A DNA stretch of 59,151 bases from Desulfobulbaceae bacterium UBA5611 (GCA_002424635.1 DIKT01000017.1:2445-61595), one strand, 5' to 3'; positions 43,312 to 52,789 are shown, counted from the first letter of the stretch. A program made the numbers and translations. Notes: generated by a model from the sequence alone, not told the origin.

Positions 43312-44733
43312 TTAGATAATTCGGAAATTTTTAAACTGCCAGACATCTTCCCGATCCAGATCTTCCGGGAACATGGCAGAGCGATTCTTGAGCGGAGTCC
43401 AGTCACTGTAGACCCCGATCATCTTACCCAGATAAGGACTGGCAATCGCCATCACCTCATCAAAATCCATCTCTTCTGGCTCGACAATGCCTCGCTGTGG
43501 ATGACGCATGGCCCAGATCATGCCGGCCAGCACCCCTGCTGTCACCTGTAATGAAGTGGCCGTATTATGCGGTGCCAGATCACGGGCTTCTTCAATAGAG
43601 AGACGGGAACCATACCAGTAAGCCCCTTTTTTATTACCCATCAGCAGTACACCCAGCTCATCAATACCGGTGACAATCTCTTCTGTAATCAATCTCAATT
43701 TTTCCTGAGGTTGCCAGTTGCGCTCCTGCAGTTCATATAAGGAAAGCACGGTATCATCGGATGGATGATAGGCATAATGGACAGTGGGACGATATTCAGG
43801 CTTTTGCCCGCTGCCGATAGTCAGATAATCGGCCAGCGAAATGGACTCATTATGGCTGATCAGAAAACCAATCTGGGGACCAGCCAGCGGCAACCAGGTC
43901 CGTACTGATGTAGCTGCTCCCGGGCGATCGAGAAAGATAGCCGCTTGACAGCCAAAGTCATGGCGGCTGGCATCTAACGGCAAAAATTTTTCGTGACTAC
44001 CCCAGCCCAGTTCTGCTGGTTGACAGCTCTCGCCGATCAGGCCGTCCACTGACCAGGTATTGACAAATTCCCCCGGCCTTTTGCGGGGAACAGCTACCTG
44101 CGTATCCCGCTCCGCGATATGAATTGTTTTTATACCCAGATTCCGCGATAATCGTGCCCACTCATGGCGGCTCAACGGGACTGCGGTAGCTATGTCATTA
44201 TCAGCAGCCATATTCAGCAGGGCCTGTTTTACAAAATGACACACCAGTCCGGGATTGGCCCCATGGGCTATCACAGCAGTCGGACCATTCTTATACCTTT
44301 CTTTCAGCTGGAGAGCACCTTCGCGTAAGGCATAGTTTGAGCGCTGCGAAGCGGAAAGCGTTGTATCGGTATAGTCTCCCTCCCAGACTTCAATGCTGGT
44401 ATCAATATATAAAACACCATTTTCGGCACATAATTCCAGCAGTTCCAGACTACCTACATTAATTGACAGGTTCACCAGAAAATCACCTGCGGTCAGGACC
44501 GTTGCCAGAAAAGCCTGATAATTATCACGGGTTATGACCAGACAGCGAAAAGAGACTCCATATTTTTCGGCGATAACCTTGCCCTGCTCGTCCGCTGCAA
44601 TAATTAAAACCTGGCGCCGGTCAATATCAAGATGGCGAAAGAGAAGAGGCAAGACTCCTTGGCCGATGGAACCAAAGCCCAAGATAATTATATTTTTTTG
44701 AAAATGAACCTGTTCCTGATCCCATATATTCAA
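43312..44733 (-). CDS. hss: Homospermidine synthase
   Basis: NAD-dependent enzyme that makes homospermidine from putrescine (or putrescine plus spermidine). The 473-aa protein has the Rossmann motif IIILGFGSIGQGVLPLLF. It also shows NLSINVGSLELLELC, YIDTSIEVWEGDY, AVIAHGANPGLVCHF, a central dimer domain and MGNKKGAYWYGS. This matches bacterial homospermidine synthases of the saccharopine-dehydrogenase superfamily. The start is a TTG at 44733 with AGAGGT 8 nt upstream; no in-frame ATG is available nearby. It is monocistronic. Confidence 0.88.
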   Translation of the reverse strand: MNIWDQEQVHFQKNIIILGFGSIGQGVLPLLFRHLDIDRRQVLIIAADEQGKVIAEKYGVSFRCLVITRDNYQAFLATVLTAGDFLVNLSINVGSLELLELCAENGVLYIDTSIEVWEGDYTDTTLSASQRSNYALREGALQLKERYKNGPTAVIAHGANPGLVCHFVKQALLNMAADNDIATAVPLSRHEWARLSRNLGIKTIHIAERDTQVAVPRKRPGEFVNTWSVDGLIGESCQPAELGWGSHEKFLPLDASRHDFGCQAAIFLDRPGAATSVRTWLPLAGPQIGFLISHNESISLADYLTIGSGQKPEYRPTVHYAYHPSDDTVLSLYELQERNWQPQEKLRLITEEIVTGIDELGVLLMGNKKGAYWYGSRLSIEEARDLAPHNTATSLQVTAGVLAGMIWAMRHPQRGIVEPEEMDFDEVMAIASPYLGKMIGVYSDWTPLKNRSAMFPEDLDREDVWQFKNFRII

Positions 44734-44948
44734 ACGATATGACCTCTGTTGATAACTGCCTGATCTTGGTTAACGAAACATAGGTACCAGACAAAAATGG
44801 GTCTGACCTACCTGAAAGAACTGTATTAAACCATAAAAACTTCACGAAACACAACCAGAACCGCTATGATACTTATCGATAATTCCAGATGCCTCACAAG
44901 TCATTGCCATTTCTTAGCAAGCTACAAATTCGTCTGATCAGCATAATA

Positions 44949-44977
44949 TTGTTGTTTCGGCCTGATTCTGGTATAAA
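44949..44977 (+). promoter_or_regulatory. Putative promoter of murI-lolA
   Basis: TTGTTG (44949-44954), 17 nt, then TGG-TATAAA with an extended -10 (TATAAA at 44972-44977), about 60 nt before murI. The 303-bp gap (44734-45036) also has a small hairpin (CAGAC/GTCTG near 44790-44810) but no gene that I can support. Confidence 0.45.
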
Positions 44978-45036
44978 TAAAAGCTCTGTTAAATAGTCTT
45001 TCCACTCATTCTTCAGCAATCAAGTAAATCTCTTTT

Positions 45037-45819
45037 ATGATAGGCATCTTTGATTCAGGTATTGGCGGCATGACGGTGGCCCGGGCGGTAGAGCAGATGC
45101 TGCCCGAATATTCCATCGTTTATTTTGGTGACATTGCCCGGACCCCGTATGGTTCAAAAAGCGCCGCCACCATCACCGACTACTCCCTGCGTAACACCGA
45201 ATTCCTGCTGCAAAAAGGAGCAGACATCATCATCATTGCCTGTAACTCCGCTTCCAGTGTGGCGACCGAGGCCCTGCGCCGGGAATTTCAGGTACCGATT
45301 ATTGAGGTGATCACTCCGGCCGCCCAACAAGCCATCGCTACGACCAGCAGCGGCAGAATCGGAGTCATCGGCACCAAGGCCACCATCAGAAGCGGTATTT
45401 ACGAACAGACTATTTGCGGACAGCGGCCTGATTTTCATGTTTTTTCCGAGGCCTGCCCCCTGCTCGTGCCCCTGGTCGAAGAGGGCTGGATCAACAAACA
45501 GGAGACTAAAATGATCATTCGGCGCTACCTGCATCCTTTGAGGGATAAACAGATCGACACCTTGGTGCTGGGTTGTACCCATTACCCCCTGCTCACCGAG
45601 TTGATCCAGGCAAGAGCAGGTAAGCGGGTCACCCTGGTTGATTCCTCGGTCGAGACCGCCAAATATGTCCGCCGCTTTCTAAACGAACAGCCGCAGCTTA
45701 TCACCAGGGAAGAAGCAGGCACAGTCACCCATCGTTATTACGTCTCCGACCTGACCGAATCCGCGCACAGGGTTGCCCGCAAAATCTTTGAACGCCCACT
45801 GGAGTTGCTCCTGATATGA
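45037..45819 (+). CDS. murI: Glutamate racemase
   Basis: Makes D-glutamate for peptidoglycan. The 260-aa protein begins MIGIFDSGIGGMTVARAV. It carries both catalytic cysteines, in IACNSASSVA and LGCTHYPLL, with YFGDIARTPYG in the substrate site. The stop overlaps the lolA start (ATGA at 45816-45819), an uncommon pairing of a cell-wall gene with a lipoprotein-transport gene. Confidence 0.96.
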   Translation: MIGIFDSGIGGMTVARAVEQMLPEYSIVYFGDIARTPYGSKSAATITDYSLRNTEFLLQKGADIIIIACNSASSVATEALRREFQVPIIEVITPAAQQAIATTSSGRIGVIGTKATIRSGIYEQTICGQRPDFHVFSEACPLLVPLVEEGWINKQETKMIIRRYLHPLRDKQIDTLVLGCTHYPLLTELIQARAGKRVTLVDSSVETAKYVRRFLNEQPQLITREEAGTVTHRYYVSDLTESAHRVARKIFERPLELLLI

Positions 45820-46568
45820 CTTTCTTTATGCCTATTAAAATTTCTCTGGTCCGTCTATTGATGCTGACTGCCTGTGCCCTCTTCCTGTTTTCGCCCTGGA
45901 TAAGTATGGCCGCTCAGCAGGAGATTGAAACACCTGAGGAAATTGCCAGAAGACTGCAACTGGCCTATGACCAGATCAGCAGCCTCAGCTTTGATTTCAG
46001 CCAGAACACTGCCGGTGAGCTCAGCGGCAGACCGCAGCAAGGAAGCGGCACCGCCTGGTTTGTGAAGGCAAAAAAGATTAAGGATAAACCCGCCATTCCT
46101 GGTAAGATGCGCTGGGACTATACGACACCGGATAAGCAGATCCTGGTCAGTGATGGGATTGATTTCTCCATGTACTTTGCCAAAATGCAACAGATGATTA
46201 TCAGTCCGGCCGAGGTCATGCAAGCGGACATCACTTATTCCTTCTTCACCGGTGCCGGTAACCTGCTCCGTGATTTTGATATATCTGTTCCCAACCGTGA
46301 ATTGGCCCCCAGCAAGGATGATGCCCATCGCTATAAGGTCATCAAGCTGACCCCGAAGGCCACTCAGTCCCAGGTCAATGAAATCCATCTGTGGGTGACG
46401 ATGGATTCGCTGATCCAGCGCATTGAGATCCTTGATCATTTTGAAACCAGAACTACCCTTGAGCTCAGCAATATAAAGATCAACTCCCTGCCCACTGATG
46501 ATCCCAAGGCTATGGACGCCCTCTTTAGCTTTAGCCCACCCGAGGGGACAGAAATCATTTATCAATGA
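45816..46568 (+). CDS. lolA: Outer-membrane lipoprotein carrier protein LolA
   Basis: Periplasmic chaperone moving lipoproteins from the LolCDE transporter to the outer membrane. The 250-aa precursor has a signal peptide (hydrophobic about residues 8-28, cut near MAA-QQ). It then has the LolA fold: YDQISSLSFDFSQN, GSGTAWFVK, PGKMRWDYTTPDKQILVSDG and a LTPK stretch. Translation can begin at 45816 or at the ATG four codons later. It is coupled to murI. No lolB or lolCDE gene lies in the window. Confidence 0.9.
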   Translation: MTFFMPIKISLVRLLMLTACALFLFSPWISMAAQQEIETPEEIARRLQLAYDQISSLSFDFSQNTAGELSGRPQQGSGTAWFVKAKKIKDKPAIPGKMRWDYTTPDKQILVSDGIDFSMYFAKMQQMIISPAEVMQADITYSFFTGAGNLLRDFDISVPNRELAPSKDDAHRYKVIKLTPKATQSQVNEIHLWVTMDSLIQRIEILDHFETRTTLELSNIKINSLPTDDPKAMDALFSFSPPEGTEIIYQ

Positions 46569-46797
46569 ATGTTTTCCCATGCTCGGCAGTTCCCGTGCAA
46601 GTCGGCCTGATCACTGCCAGACAAGCCGTGACCGCAAATGGCCGGTTCTCCACTTTCCCACCGTGCAGCTACAGTCCCTAACGATGCCGGCCATCGCCTG
46701 TTGAGCTTTTTTGTTTTTAATTTTTTGCTCTTTAATGGTATTATAATTTTTTCATTTTCTCTTTGCCTATCAACCATCTATCCAAGGTATTGCTCCC

Positions 46798-48006
46798 ATG
46801 ACTCAGGACGCCACCGAACCAAGTTTTGCCGATCTGTTCCAGGAAAATTCCTCACAACCACTGCGCCATCTCGAACCAGGTCAGAAAATAACCGCTACCA
46901 TTGTTGGCCTGAGCGGCAACTCGGTCTTTCTTGATGTCGGCGGCAAGAATGAAGGCATTCTCAACAGCTCTGAGTTAATGAATAACGAAGGTGAGTTAGC
47001 GGCGGCCATCGGCGATAAAGTGGAGGTCTACTTCCTCAAATCAACCGGCGGCGAGCAGCTCTTCACCATCAAGCTGGGCTCCGGTAAAGACACCAGCCAT
47101 CTGGAAGAGGCCTGGCGCAACGCCATCCCGGTGGAAGGCCTGGTCAAGGAAGAGATCAAGGGCGGCTTTGACATCACCATTGGCGGCTCAGTCCGCGCCT
47201 TCTGTCCTTTTTCGCAGATGGGACTGCACCGGGTGGACGATGCCGGCGCTGAGTACACCGGACGCCATATGACCTTTCTTATCACCCGCTTTGAAGAAAA
47301 TGGCCGCAATATTGTGGTCTCCGCCAGGGCCCTGCTGGAGCAGGAACGGGAACGCCAGAAAGAAGTCCTCCAGAAGAGCCTGCAGGAAGGTGCCACCGTT
47401 CAGGGCACTATCAGCTCCATCCGTGATTTCGGGGCCTTCGTCGATATTGGCGGGGTGGACGGCTTGATCCCGATCTCTGAGATCGGCTGGAGTCGGATCG
47501 AAGATATCAAAGAGCACCTGATCGTGGGCCAGGAGGTCTCGGCGGTGATTAAAAAACTGGACTGGCAGGCTGGCCGCATCACCCTGAGCCTCAAAGAGGC
47601 CCTGGCCAATCCTTGGGACACCATGCAGGAGACCTTCGCCGAAGGGTCTGTCCATACGGGCAAAGTGGCCCGCCTGACTACCTTCGGGGCCTTTGTCACC
47701 CTGGCCCCAGGCATTGACGGTCTGATTCATATCTCCAGACTGGGCGGCGGTCGGCGCATCAATCATCCCCGTGAGGCGCTGGAAGAAGGACAGGAGATTG
47801 AGGTCAAGGTGGAGGGAGTAGACAAAGAGAGCAGAAAGATCAGTCTGGCCCCTACCGATTATGTCAGCAGCGAGACTGAAGAGAAGGAAGAACAGGGCGA
47901 GTATAAAAAATTCCTTTCCGCCAAGCCCGCTAACAAAGATGAAGCTACCGTAGGCAGCCTGGGCGCCTTGCTCCAAGCCAAGATGGCTGCCAAAAAGCAA
48001 CGATAG
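46798..48006 (+). CDS. S1 RNA-binding domain protein (short ribosomal protein S1-like)
   Basis: A 402-aa protein with four S1 repeats: about residues 25-95, 105-180, 197-265 and 282-355. The third and fourth are the best preserved (GTISSIRDFGAFVDIGGVDG and GKVARLTTFGAFVTLAPGID). An acidic linker and a short basic tail follow. Classical proteobacterial S1 has six repeats, so this is either a short S1 paralogue or a separate translation or RNA factor. An AT-rich upstream region with TATAAT (near 46740) probably holds its promoter. It is monocistronic. Confidence 0.85.
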   Translation: MTQDATEPSFADLFQENSSQPLRHLEPGQKITATIVGLSGNSVFLDVGGKNEGILNSSELMNNEGELAAAIGDKVEVYFLKSTGGEQLFTIKLGSGKDTSHLEEAWRNAIPVEGLVKEEIKGGFDITIGGSVRAFCPFSQMGLHRVDDAGAEYTGRHMTFLITRFEENGRNIVVSARALLEQERERQKEVLQKSLQEGATVQGTISSIRDFGAFVDIGGVDGLIPISEIGWSRIEDIKEHLIVGQEVSAVIKKLDWQAGRITLSLKEALANPWDTMQETFAEGSVHTGKVARLTTFGAFVTLAPGIDGLIHISRLGGGRRINHPREALEEGQEIEVKVEGVDKESRKISLAPTDYVSSETEEKEEQGEYKKFLSAKPANKDEATVGSLGALLQAKMAAKKQR

Positions 48007-48105
48007 GTAAACAACAGGATATTGAAAGAGGTTGATTAATGTTCAGTTGAGCCCATGAAAAGACTCAACTGATATTAATTGCCGACAGGGATCATTTTTA
48101 TAAGT

Positions 48106-48912
48106 TTATAAACTTCGCTGCCTGAGCATCTCAAAGACGATCACTCCGGACGCAACCGAGCTGTTCAGGGAATCGAGACTCCCCTCCATCGGAATGGAGA
48201 TCAAGACATCACATTGCTGACGCACCAGGGGCCTGATTCCCTGGCCTTCACTGCCGACGACCACGCAGGCCGGAAGATTGAAGTCTGTTTTAAAAATAGA
48301 CTGGGCCGCCTCATCCTTGACCGCTCCGAAAATCCAGGCCCCCGCCTTTTTTAATTTTTGCAGGGCCGTGGCCAGATTGACCACCTGACAGATAGCGATA
48401 TGGGAAATAGCCCCGGCCGAGGCCTTGGCGGCAATCCCGCCCAGGGGAGCTGAGCGCTCTCTGGTGATCAAGACTCCATCCATTCCCGCGGCATGGGCTG
48501 AGCGGATAATTGCGCCCAGATTATGCGGATCCTGCATGGAATCCAGGACAATCAAACGGGGCTTTTCACCTTGCTCAACCTTGGCGGCAAAATTGGCGAG
48601 CAGGGTGTCAAAAGACAATAATGGGGCCTGACTGGTCCTGGCTACTATGCCCTGATGACGGGCCTGGGCGGCATCAGGACCGGTCAGTTGAATCGAGGCG
48701 ACAAAAGATAGTTTTATGCCCGCCTGCCTGGCCAGCTCAATAATCTCTTCCCGTTTTGACCCTTTGCGGTCATTATGCAGGATGACCTCCGTGATTCTCT
48801 CCGGTTCCTGCTGCAGGGCCTCATAGACCGGATGCGTACCCCAGAGCAGATCCTCATCCATACGAAAAGTACGGCCCTGGCCTCCTGCTCTTTCTACCTT
48901 CTTCGCTTTCAT
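48106..48912 (-). CDS. rlmB: 23S rRNA (guanosine-2'-O-)-methyltransferase RlmB
   Basis: SPOUT/TrmH-family enzyme methylating a 2'-hydroxyl in 23S rRNA. The 268-aa protein has the substrate-binding N-terminal domain (LLWGTHPVYEALQQEPERIT). The knotted SAM-binding domain has LDSMQDPHNLGAIIRSAHAAG (motif 1, first 20 residues LDSMQDPHNLGAIIRSAHAA), VVGSEGQGIRPLV (motif 2) and IPMEGSLDSLNSSVASGV (motif 3). Its ATG overlaps the gmk stop. It is the last gene of the DUF3786-hldA-yicC-remA-gmk-rlmB series. Confidence 0.93.
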   Translation of the reverse strand: MKAKKVERAGGQGRTFRMDEDLLWGTHPVYEALQQEPERITEVILHNDRKGSKREEIIELARQAGIKLSFVASIQLTGPDAAQARHQGIVARTSQAPLLSFDTLLANFAAKVEQGEKPRLIVLDSMQDPHNLGAIIRSAHAAGMDGVLITRERSAPLGGIAAKASAGAISHIAICQVVNLATALQKLKKAGAWIFGAVKDEAAQSIFKTDFNLPACVVVGSEGQGIRPLVRQQCDVLISIPMEGSLDSLNSSVASGVIVFEMLRQRSL

Positions 48913-49523
48913 GGCTCGCTCAATATCTCAATAGGTTGGCCGGTCGGCAGACGATGTCCCCGGCTGCGCTCGGCGATGATAATGGCCCTCAGCGTTTCAA
49001 TGGCCTGCTCCAGATCAGCATTGATGACCAGATACTCATAATCAAGCGCTGCCTCCATCTCTACCCTGGCATTTTGCAATCTGAGCAGGATGGTCTCTTC
49101 ACTGTCGGTGCCCCGACCACGCAGACGCCGTTCCAGTTCCTGCACAGAAGGCGGGGCAATAAAAAGGGAGGCCGCAGGTATTACCGCCGATTTGCGCAGA
49201 ATGGCCGCCCCCTGGACATCAATATCAAGAATAACATCCAGCCCTTGAGCCAGTTGGGCCAGTACTGCCAGTCGGCTGGTGCCATAGAAATTCCCATGAA
49301 CCTCGGCCCATTCCAGAAATTGGCCCTGATCCCGCATAATCTTAAACCGGTCACGGCTGACAAAATGATAATCTATCCCCTCCAGCTCGCCTTTACGGGG
49401 CAGACGGGTGGTATGGGAAACGGAAAAAGCGAGCCCGGGCAGATCCGCCATCACCCTCTTTAATAAGGTGGTCTTGCCGGCCCCGGATGGGGCAGACAGG
49501 ATAAATAATTTTCCGGAGGTCAT
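48909..49523 (-). CDS. gmk: Guanylate kinase
   Basis: Phosphorylates GMP to GDP. The 204-aa protein has the P-loop ILSAPSGAGKTTLLKRV, the SVSHTTRLPRKGELEGIDYHF GMP-binding region (about residues 34-54) and GDVILDIDVQG-type VILDIDVQGAAILRKS. It overlaps rlmB downstream and the DUF370 gene upstream by 4 nt each. The yicC-remA/DUF370-gmk order is widely conserved. Confidence 0.96.
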   Translation of the reverse strand: MTSGKLFILSAPSGAGKTTLLKRVMADLPGLAFSVSHTTRLPRKGELEGIDYHFVSRDRFKIMRDQGQFLEWAEVHGNFYGTSRLAVLAQLAQGLDVILDIDVQGAAILRKSAVIPAASLFIAPPSVQELERRLRGRGTDSEETILLRLQNARVEMEAALDYEYLVINADLEQAIETLRAIIIAERSRGHRLPTGQPIEILSEP

Positions 49524-49819
49524 GATTTGTCCTGTTTTTCCACTTTGCGCGGCTGCTGATATTCGGCCAATTGGGTTTCCTGTTCGAGGGCGGCTAACCG
49601 CTGGCCGATGGTATCGGGCTGCACGGAAGAGAGAATAAGGTGATTGGAATCCATAACCAGCATGGAACGAGTCCGCCGGCCTTCGGTGACATCAAGCAGC
49701 TTGCCCTCCTGCTTGGCCAGTTCCTTCAATTTCCTGGACGGCGATGAACCGGCGTTAATAACCGCGATAATTCGTTCAATGGCCACAGTATTGCCAAAAC
49801 CTATATTTAAAAGCTTCAT
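49520..49819 (-). CDS. DUF370/RemA-family protein
   Basis: A 99-aa protein of the DUF370 family, the group that includes the Bacillus matrix regulator RemA. It starts MKLLNIGFGNTVAIERIIAV and contains GRRTRSMLVMDSNHLILS. The C-terminal tail (about 75-99) is charged and probably disordered. In Gram-negatives the family usually lies between yicC and gmk, as here. Its role outside Firmicutes is not clear; a DNA-binding function is known only for RemA. Confidence 0.88.
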   Translation of the reverse strand: MKLLNIGFGNTVAIERIIAVINAGSSPSRKLKELAKQEGKLLDVTEGRRTRSMLVMDSNHLILSSVQPDTIGQRLAALEQETQLAEYQQPRKVEKQDKS

Positions 49820-49852
49820 TTGATATGCACCTGCCCCAACTTTAGTCCACAG

Positions 49853-50734
49853 CTATTCAATATTTTGAATCTGTTCCCGCATCTTTTCCAGTTCGCTCTT
49901 CAACTCAACCGTGAGATAGGCAATGGCCGCATCATTGATCTTGGAAGCAATCGTATTGACCTCCCGCAAAAATTCCTGGAGAAGAAAATCAAGTTTTCTG
50001 CCAACAGCCTCCTTTTCGGTTAAAAAAGAATGAAACTGGCTGATATGACTGTGCAGCCTGACGATCTCCTCAGTGACATCGGTTTTGTCGGCCAGGATGG
50101 CTATCTCCTGGCATAAACGCTGTTCATCAAGCTGGACATTGCCCAGCAGTTTTTGCAGGCGTTCACTTAGCACCTGCTGCCGCTGCCGGAGAAGGTCCGG
50201 GATAGCGGCCTCAATCTGGTCAATGATCCGGGTAAAATGCTGCAGGCGCATCGTCAAATCGTGGACCATGGCCGTTCCTTCCTGCCGGCGCATGGCCTCA
50301 CAATCAGCCAGGGCCAAATCAAGGGCCTGCTCGAGATAGGGCCACAGCACTTCGACATCCTCACCTTGCTGTTCCAGGACCAGGACTTCAGGCCGAGAGG
50401 CCACAAAGGCCGGATCAGGAGTCGCCGCCTGGCCTAATTCCTGCGCAATCCGGGCCATGGCCAGTTTATAAGCCTGCACCAATTCCACATTCACATGCAT
50501 CTTTACCAGATCAGAGGCATAACCATTTATCGCCAGCAGCAGATCAACACGGCCTCGCTGATGAACATTACTCACCTTTTTGCGAATCCGTTCCTCAAGC
50601 GCGGCATAGCCTTGCGGCAGTTTAATCTTCAGATCAAGATAGCGGTTATTGACACAACGCAGTTCTGCCATCCACACCCGGTCGCCAGCGGCCGCCTCAC
50701 CCCGGCCAAAACCGGTCATACTCTTACACGCCAT
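49853..50734 (-). CDS. yicC: YicC-family endoribonuclease
   Basis: Member of the YicC/YloC family, reported to act in RNA turnover. The 293-aa protein begins with the hallmark SMTGFGRGE, followed by ELRCVNNRYLDLKIKLP and RGRVDLLLAI. It ends with the conserved KLDFLLQEFLREVNTIASK segment of the DUF1732 domain. The ATG at 50734 is chosen because AAGGAA lies 9 nt upstream; an ATG at 50764 would overlap hldA by 17 nt. It is coupled to hldA, gmk and rlmB. Confidence 0.92.
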   Translation of the reverse strand: MACKSMTGFGRGEAAAGDRVWMAELRCVNNRYLDLKIKLPQGYAALEERIRKKVSNVHQRGRVDLLLAINGYASDLVKMHVNVELVQAYKLAMARIAQELGQAATPDPAFVASRPEVLVLEQQGEDVEVLWPYLEQALDLALADCEAMRRQEGTAMVHDLTMRLQHFTRIIDQIEAAIPDLLRQRQQVLSERLQKLLGNVQLDEQRLCQEIAILADKTDVTEEIVRLHSHISQFHSFLTEKEAVGRKLDFLLQEFLREVNTIASKINDAAIAYLTVELKSELEKMREQIQNIE

Positions 50735-50747
50735 TGTTGTCATTTCC

Positions 50748-51749
50748 TTAAAGATGTTCGCCATTCAGCTCGGCTAGCAGCTCGGTATCGCTTACTGTCG
50801 CTGTACCAATTTTACCGACAACGATCCCTGCCGCCACATTGGCCAGTGTAGCCGCCTCGGCAAATGAGGCCCCAGCCGCCAGACCAAGCGCCAGAGTGGC
50901 AATGACCGTATCGCCAGCACCGGTCACATCAAAAACCTCGCGGGCCATGGTCGGGATCGTCACCATATCCTTGTCCGCTTCCAATAATGACATCCCCGCT
51001 TCGCTGCGGGTGATCAATACCGCCTTACAGCAAAATTTTTTCTGCAGGATCTCAGCGGCCTGGATCAAATCCTGTTCAGTGCTGATCTGCAGGCCTGACA
51101 TCTTTTCTGCTTCCAGATGATTAGGGGTGATGATAGTTGCCCCAATGAATCTGGCCGCTTGTTCAGGTTTCGGATCGACCACGACCGGAATGCGGCGCTT
51201 ACTGTCCTGCTCTATTTCCTCTACTCTTTGCAGCAGAGATTTCATCAGCTCTTGGGAAATCACCCCTTTATAATAGTCAGAGATGATCACCACATCAAAG
51301 TCAGCCAGATTTTTATTAATAAAATCGATAATAGTATTGCTGGTCTGCTCTGAGGGAACACCTGTCTGTTCCCGGTCAAAACGGACTACCTGCTGGCCTT
51401 GGGCGATAACACGAGTCTTCACCGTGGTCGGTCTTCTGCCCAGGACAAGACCTTGAGTCGAAGTACCAAGACTGGTCAGTAATTGCCCCAGTCGGCCACC
51501 CATGTCATCATTGCCGATTATGCCGCACAGCACCGCCTGGCCGCCGAGGGAATAGATATTATGGAGGACATTGGCACCGCCGCCGAGCAGCATCTCCTCT
51601 CTGGTCACATTCACCACCGGCACCGGGGCCTCCGGGGAAATCCGGCTGACAGTGCCCCAGATAAAATGATCGACAATAATATCACCGATGACCAGAATCC
51701 TGCTGCCGGCAAACTGCGGCACATATTTTCCTAAATGCCTATTCATCAC
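50748..51749 (-). CDS. hldA: D-glycero-beta-D-manno-heptose-7-phosphate kinase
   Basis: PfkB-family kinase for the ADP-heptose precursor of LPS inner core. The 333-aa protein has VIGDIIVDHFIWGTVSRISPEAPVPV (first part VIGDIIVDHFIWGTV), the LGGGANVLHNIYSLGG substrate region and the PfkB signature VFDVTGAGDTVIATLAL with catalytic Asp. It lacks the C-terminal adenylyltransferase domain of bifunctional HldE, so a separate HldC must exist elsewhere. It overlaps the DUF3786 gene upstream by 11 nt. Confidence 0.92.
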   Translation of the reverse strand: MMNRHLGKYVPQFAGSRILVIGDIIVDHFIWGTVSRISPEAPVPVVNVTREEMLLGGGANVLHNIYSLGGQAVLCGIIGNDDMGGRLGQLLTSLGTSTQGLVLGRRPTTVKTRVIAQGQQVVRFDREQTGVPSEQTSNTIIDFINKNLADFDVVIISDYYKGVISQELMKSLLQRVEEIEQDSKRRIPVVVDPKPEQAARFIGATIITPNHLEAEKMSGLQISTEQDLIQAAEILQKKFCCKAVLITRSEAGMSLLEADKDMVTIPTMAREVFDVTGAGDTVIATLALGLAAGASFAEAATLANVAAGIVVGKIGTATVSDTELLAELNGEHL

Positions 51750-52563
51750 TCAACTCCATTAAACGTTCAGCTAGCCGCTCTGAGGCAAAGACCAGTGACT
51801 CTATATCCAAGACACTCAACACATTCCGATCATAAAGGACCTTGACCCTGGCGGGAAAACCATCTTCCGGTTCCTGATCCCAAAAAAGCAGGACTATGGT
51901 CAGATTGGGCAGCACTTTTATCTGCAAGGCAGCGGAACAGCTTGCCTCCATTTTCTCTGCAGGAGTCCCGTCCATTCTAACGGCGCAATGCCGGAGCAGG
52001 GCCTCTTGGCCACTAAAGCGGCTGGCAATCCGTTCTTCACAATAAACCCGTAAAGTACGAACCTTGGATATGGAGTTCGGTAAAGATTCCATCCCTACCC
52101 ATTCGCCAGTGTCGGCGTCGCCACCACCATAAAAAATATAATTATAGAGCAGAATCTGATCACGAGGATCAGCAATCTCTTGTCCTGCCAGCAGGATAGT
52201 ATCTCGGGACAGCAGCACTTCACGCCCAAGATAATCAAAATGGAGACAATCTGTGGCGCTTGACCATGCACAACCCAGATTAGAGGCGATGGCGGCAAAA
52301 TTCATCTCCCGGATTTTGTCTTTCAGATGAGCGACAAGGGCCATGTCTTTTTCAGCCGGCAGTACGCCAATCTCAGACAAGCCACCGTTTTTACAGTCAA
52401 CCATGGCCAATTTATCACCGAGAGCCTGCATGTCCACGTATGGACATTTCCCAGGATCTTCTCCACCCTTGGTTACGGCCACAGTAAAGGCCAGACAGGC
52501 CGGATAGCCACACTCTCGGCAATTATTTCTGCGAGTAAATTTTAAAAATTCAAAGGGTTGCAT
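51739..52563 (-). CDS. DUF3786 protein with N-terminal [4Fe-4S] domain
   Basis: A 274-aa protein found mainly in anaerobes. The N-terminus has C15-x2-C18-x4-C23-x16-C40, the [4Fe-4S] motif of the acetyl-CoA decarbonylase/synthase gamma-subunit family. The rest is the DUF3786 domain, with LLSRDTILLAGQEIADPRDQ and YNYIFYGGGDA. No function is established. It is the first gene of the hldA operon although nothing links it to heptose chemistry. A corrinoid- or CO-related role is only suggested by the Fe-S domain type. Confidence 0.82.
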   Translation of the reverse strand: MQPFEFLKFTRRNNCRECGYPACLAFTVAVTKGGEDPGKCPYVDMQALGDKLAMVDCKNGGLSEIGVLPAEKDMALVAHLKDKIREMNFAAIASNLGCAWSSATDCLHFDYLGREVLLSRDTILLAGQEIADPRDQILLYNYIFYGGGDADTGEWVGMESLPNSISKVRTLRVYCEERIASRFSGQEALLRHCAVRMDGTPAEKMEASCSAALQIKVLPNLTIVLLFWDQEPEDGFPARVKVLYDRNVLSVLDIESLVFASERLAERLMELSDE

Positions 52564-52705
52564 AAATAAAGATGAACAGCCGGCTCGCCAATGGAAATCT
52601 TCTAATATAAAATTTTCAAATGACAGTCAATATTATAAAATAAAAAGTTAGTACACTTTGATATCAATATGAGCCTCAAAAATGGATTGGAGGCAGATAA
52701 GCCGG

Positions 52706-52749
52706 CAAAAAAAAACGATGCAAGAGTCATGTCCCCTTTGCATCGTTTT
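52706..52749 (-). terminator. Intrinsic terminator of pal-ompH (possibly bidirectional)
   Basis: AAAACGATGCAA (52712-52723) pairs perfectly with TTGCATCGTTTT (52738-52749) around a 14-nt loop. A run of A before the stem gives a strong U-tract on the minus strand, downstream of ompH; a T-run after the stem could serve the other strand. Confidence 0.85.
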
Positions 52750-52789
52750 CGCACATAAACTACTGTGCCAGGCACATATTAAATAAAAA

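Noticed and set aside
44627..44854. 75-codon minus-strand frame around the hss start
   Set aside because: It overlaps hss in another frame and lacks protein-like composition.
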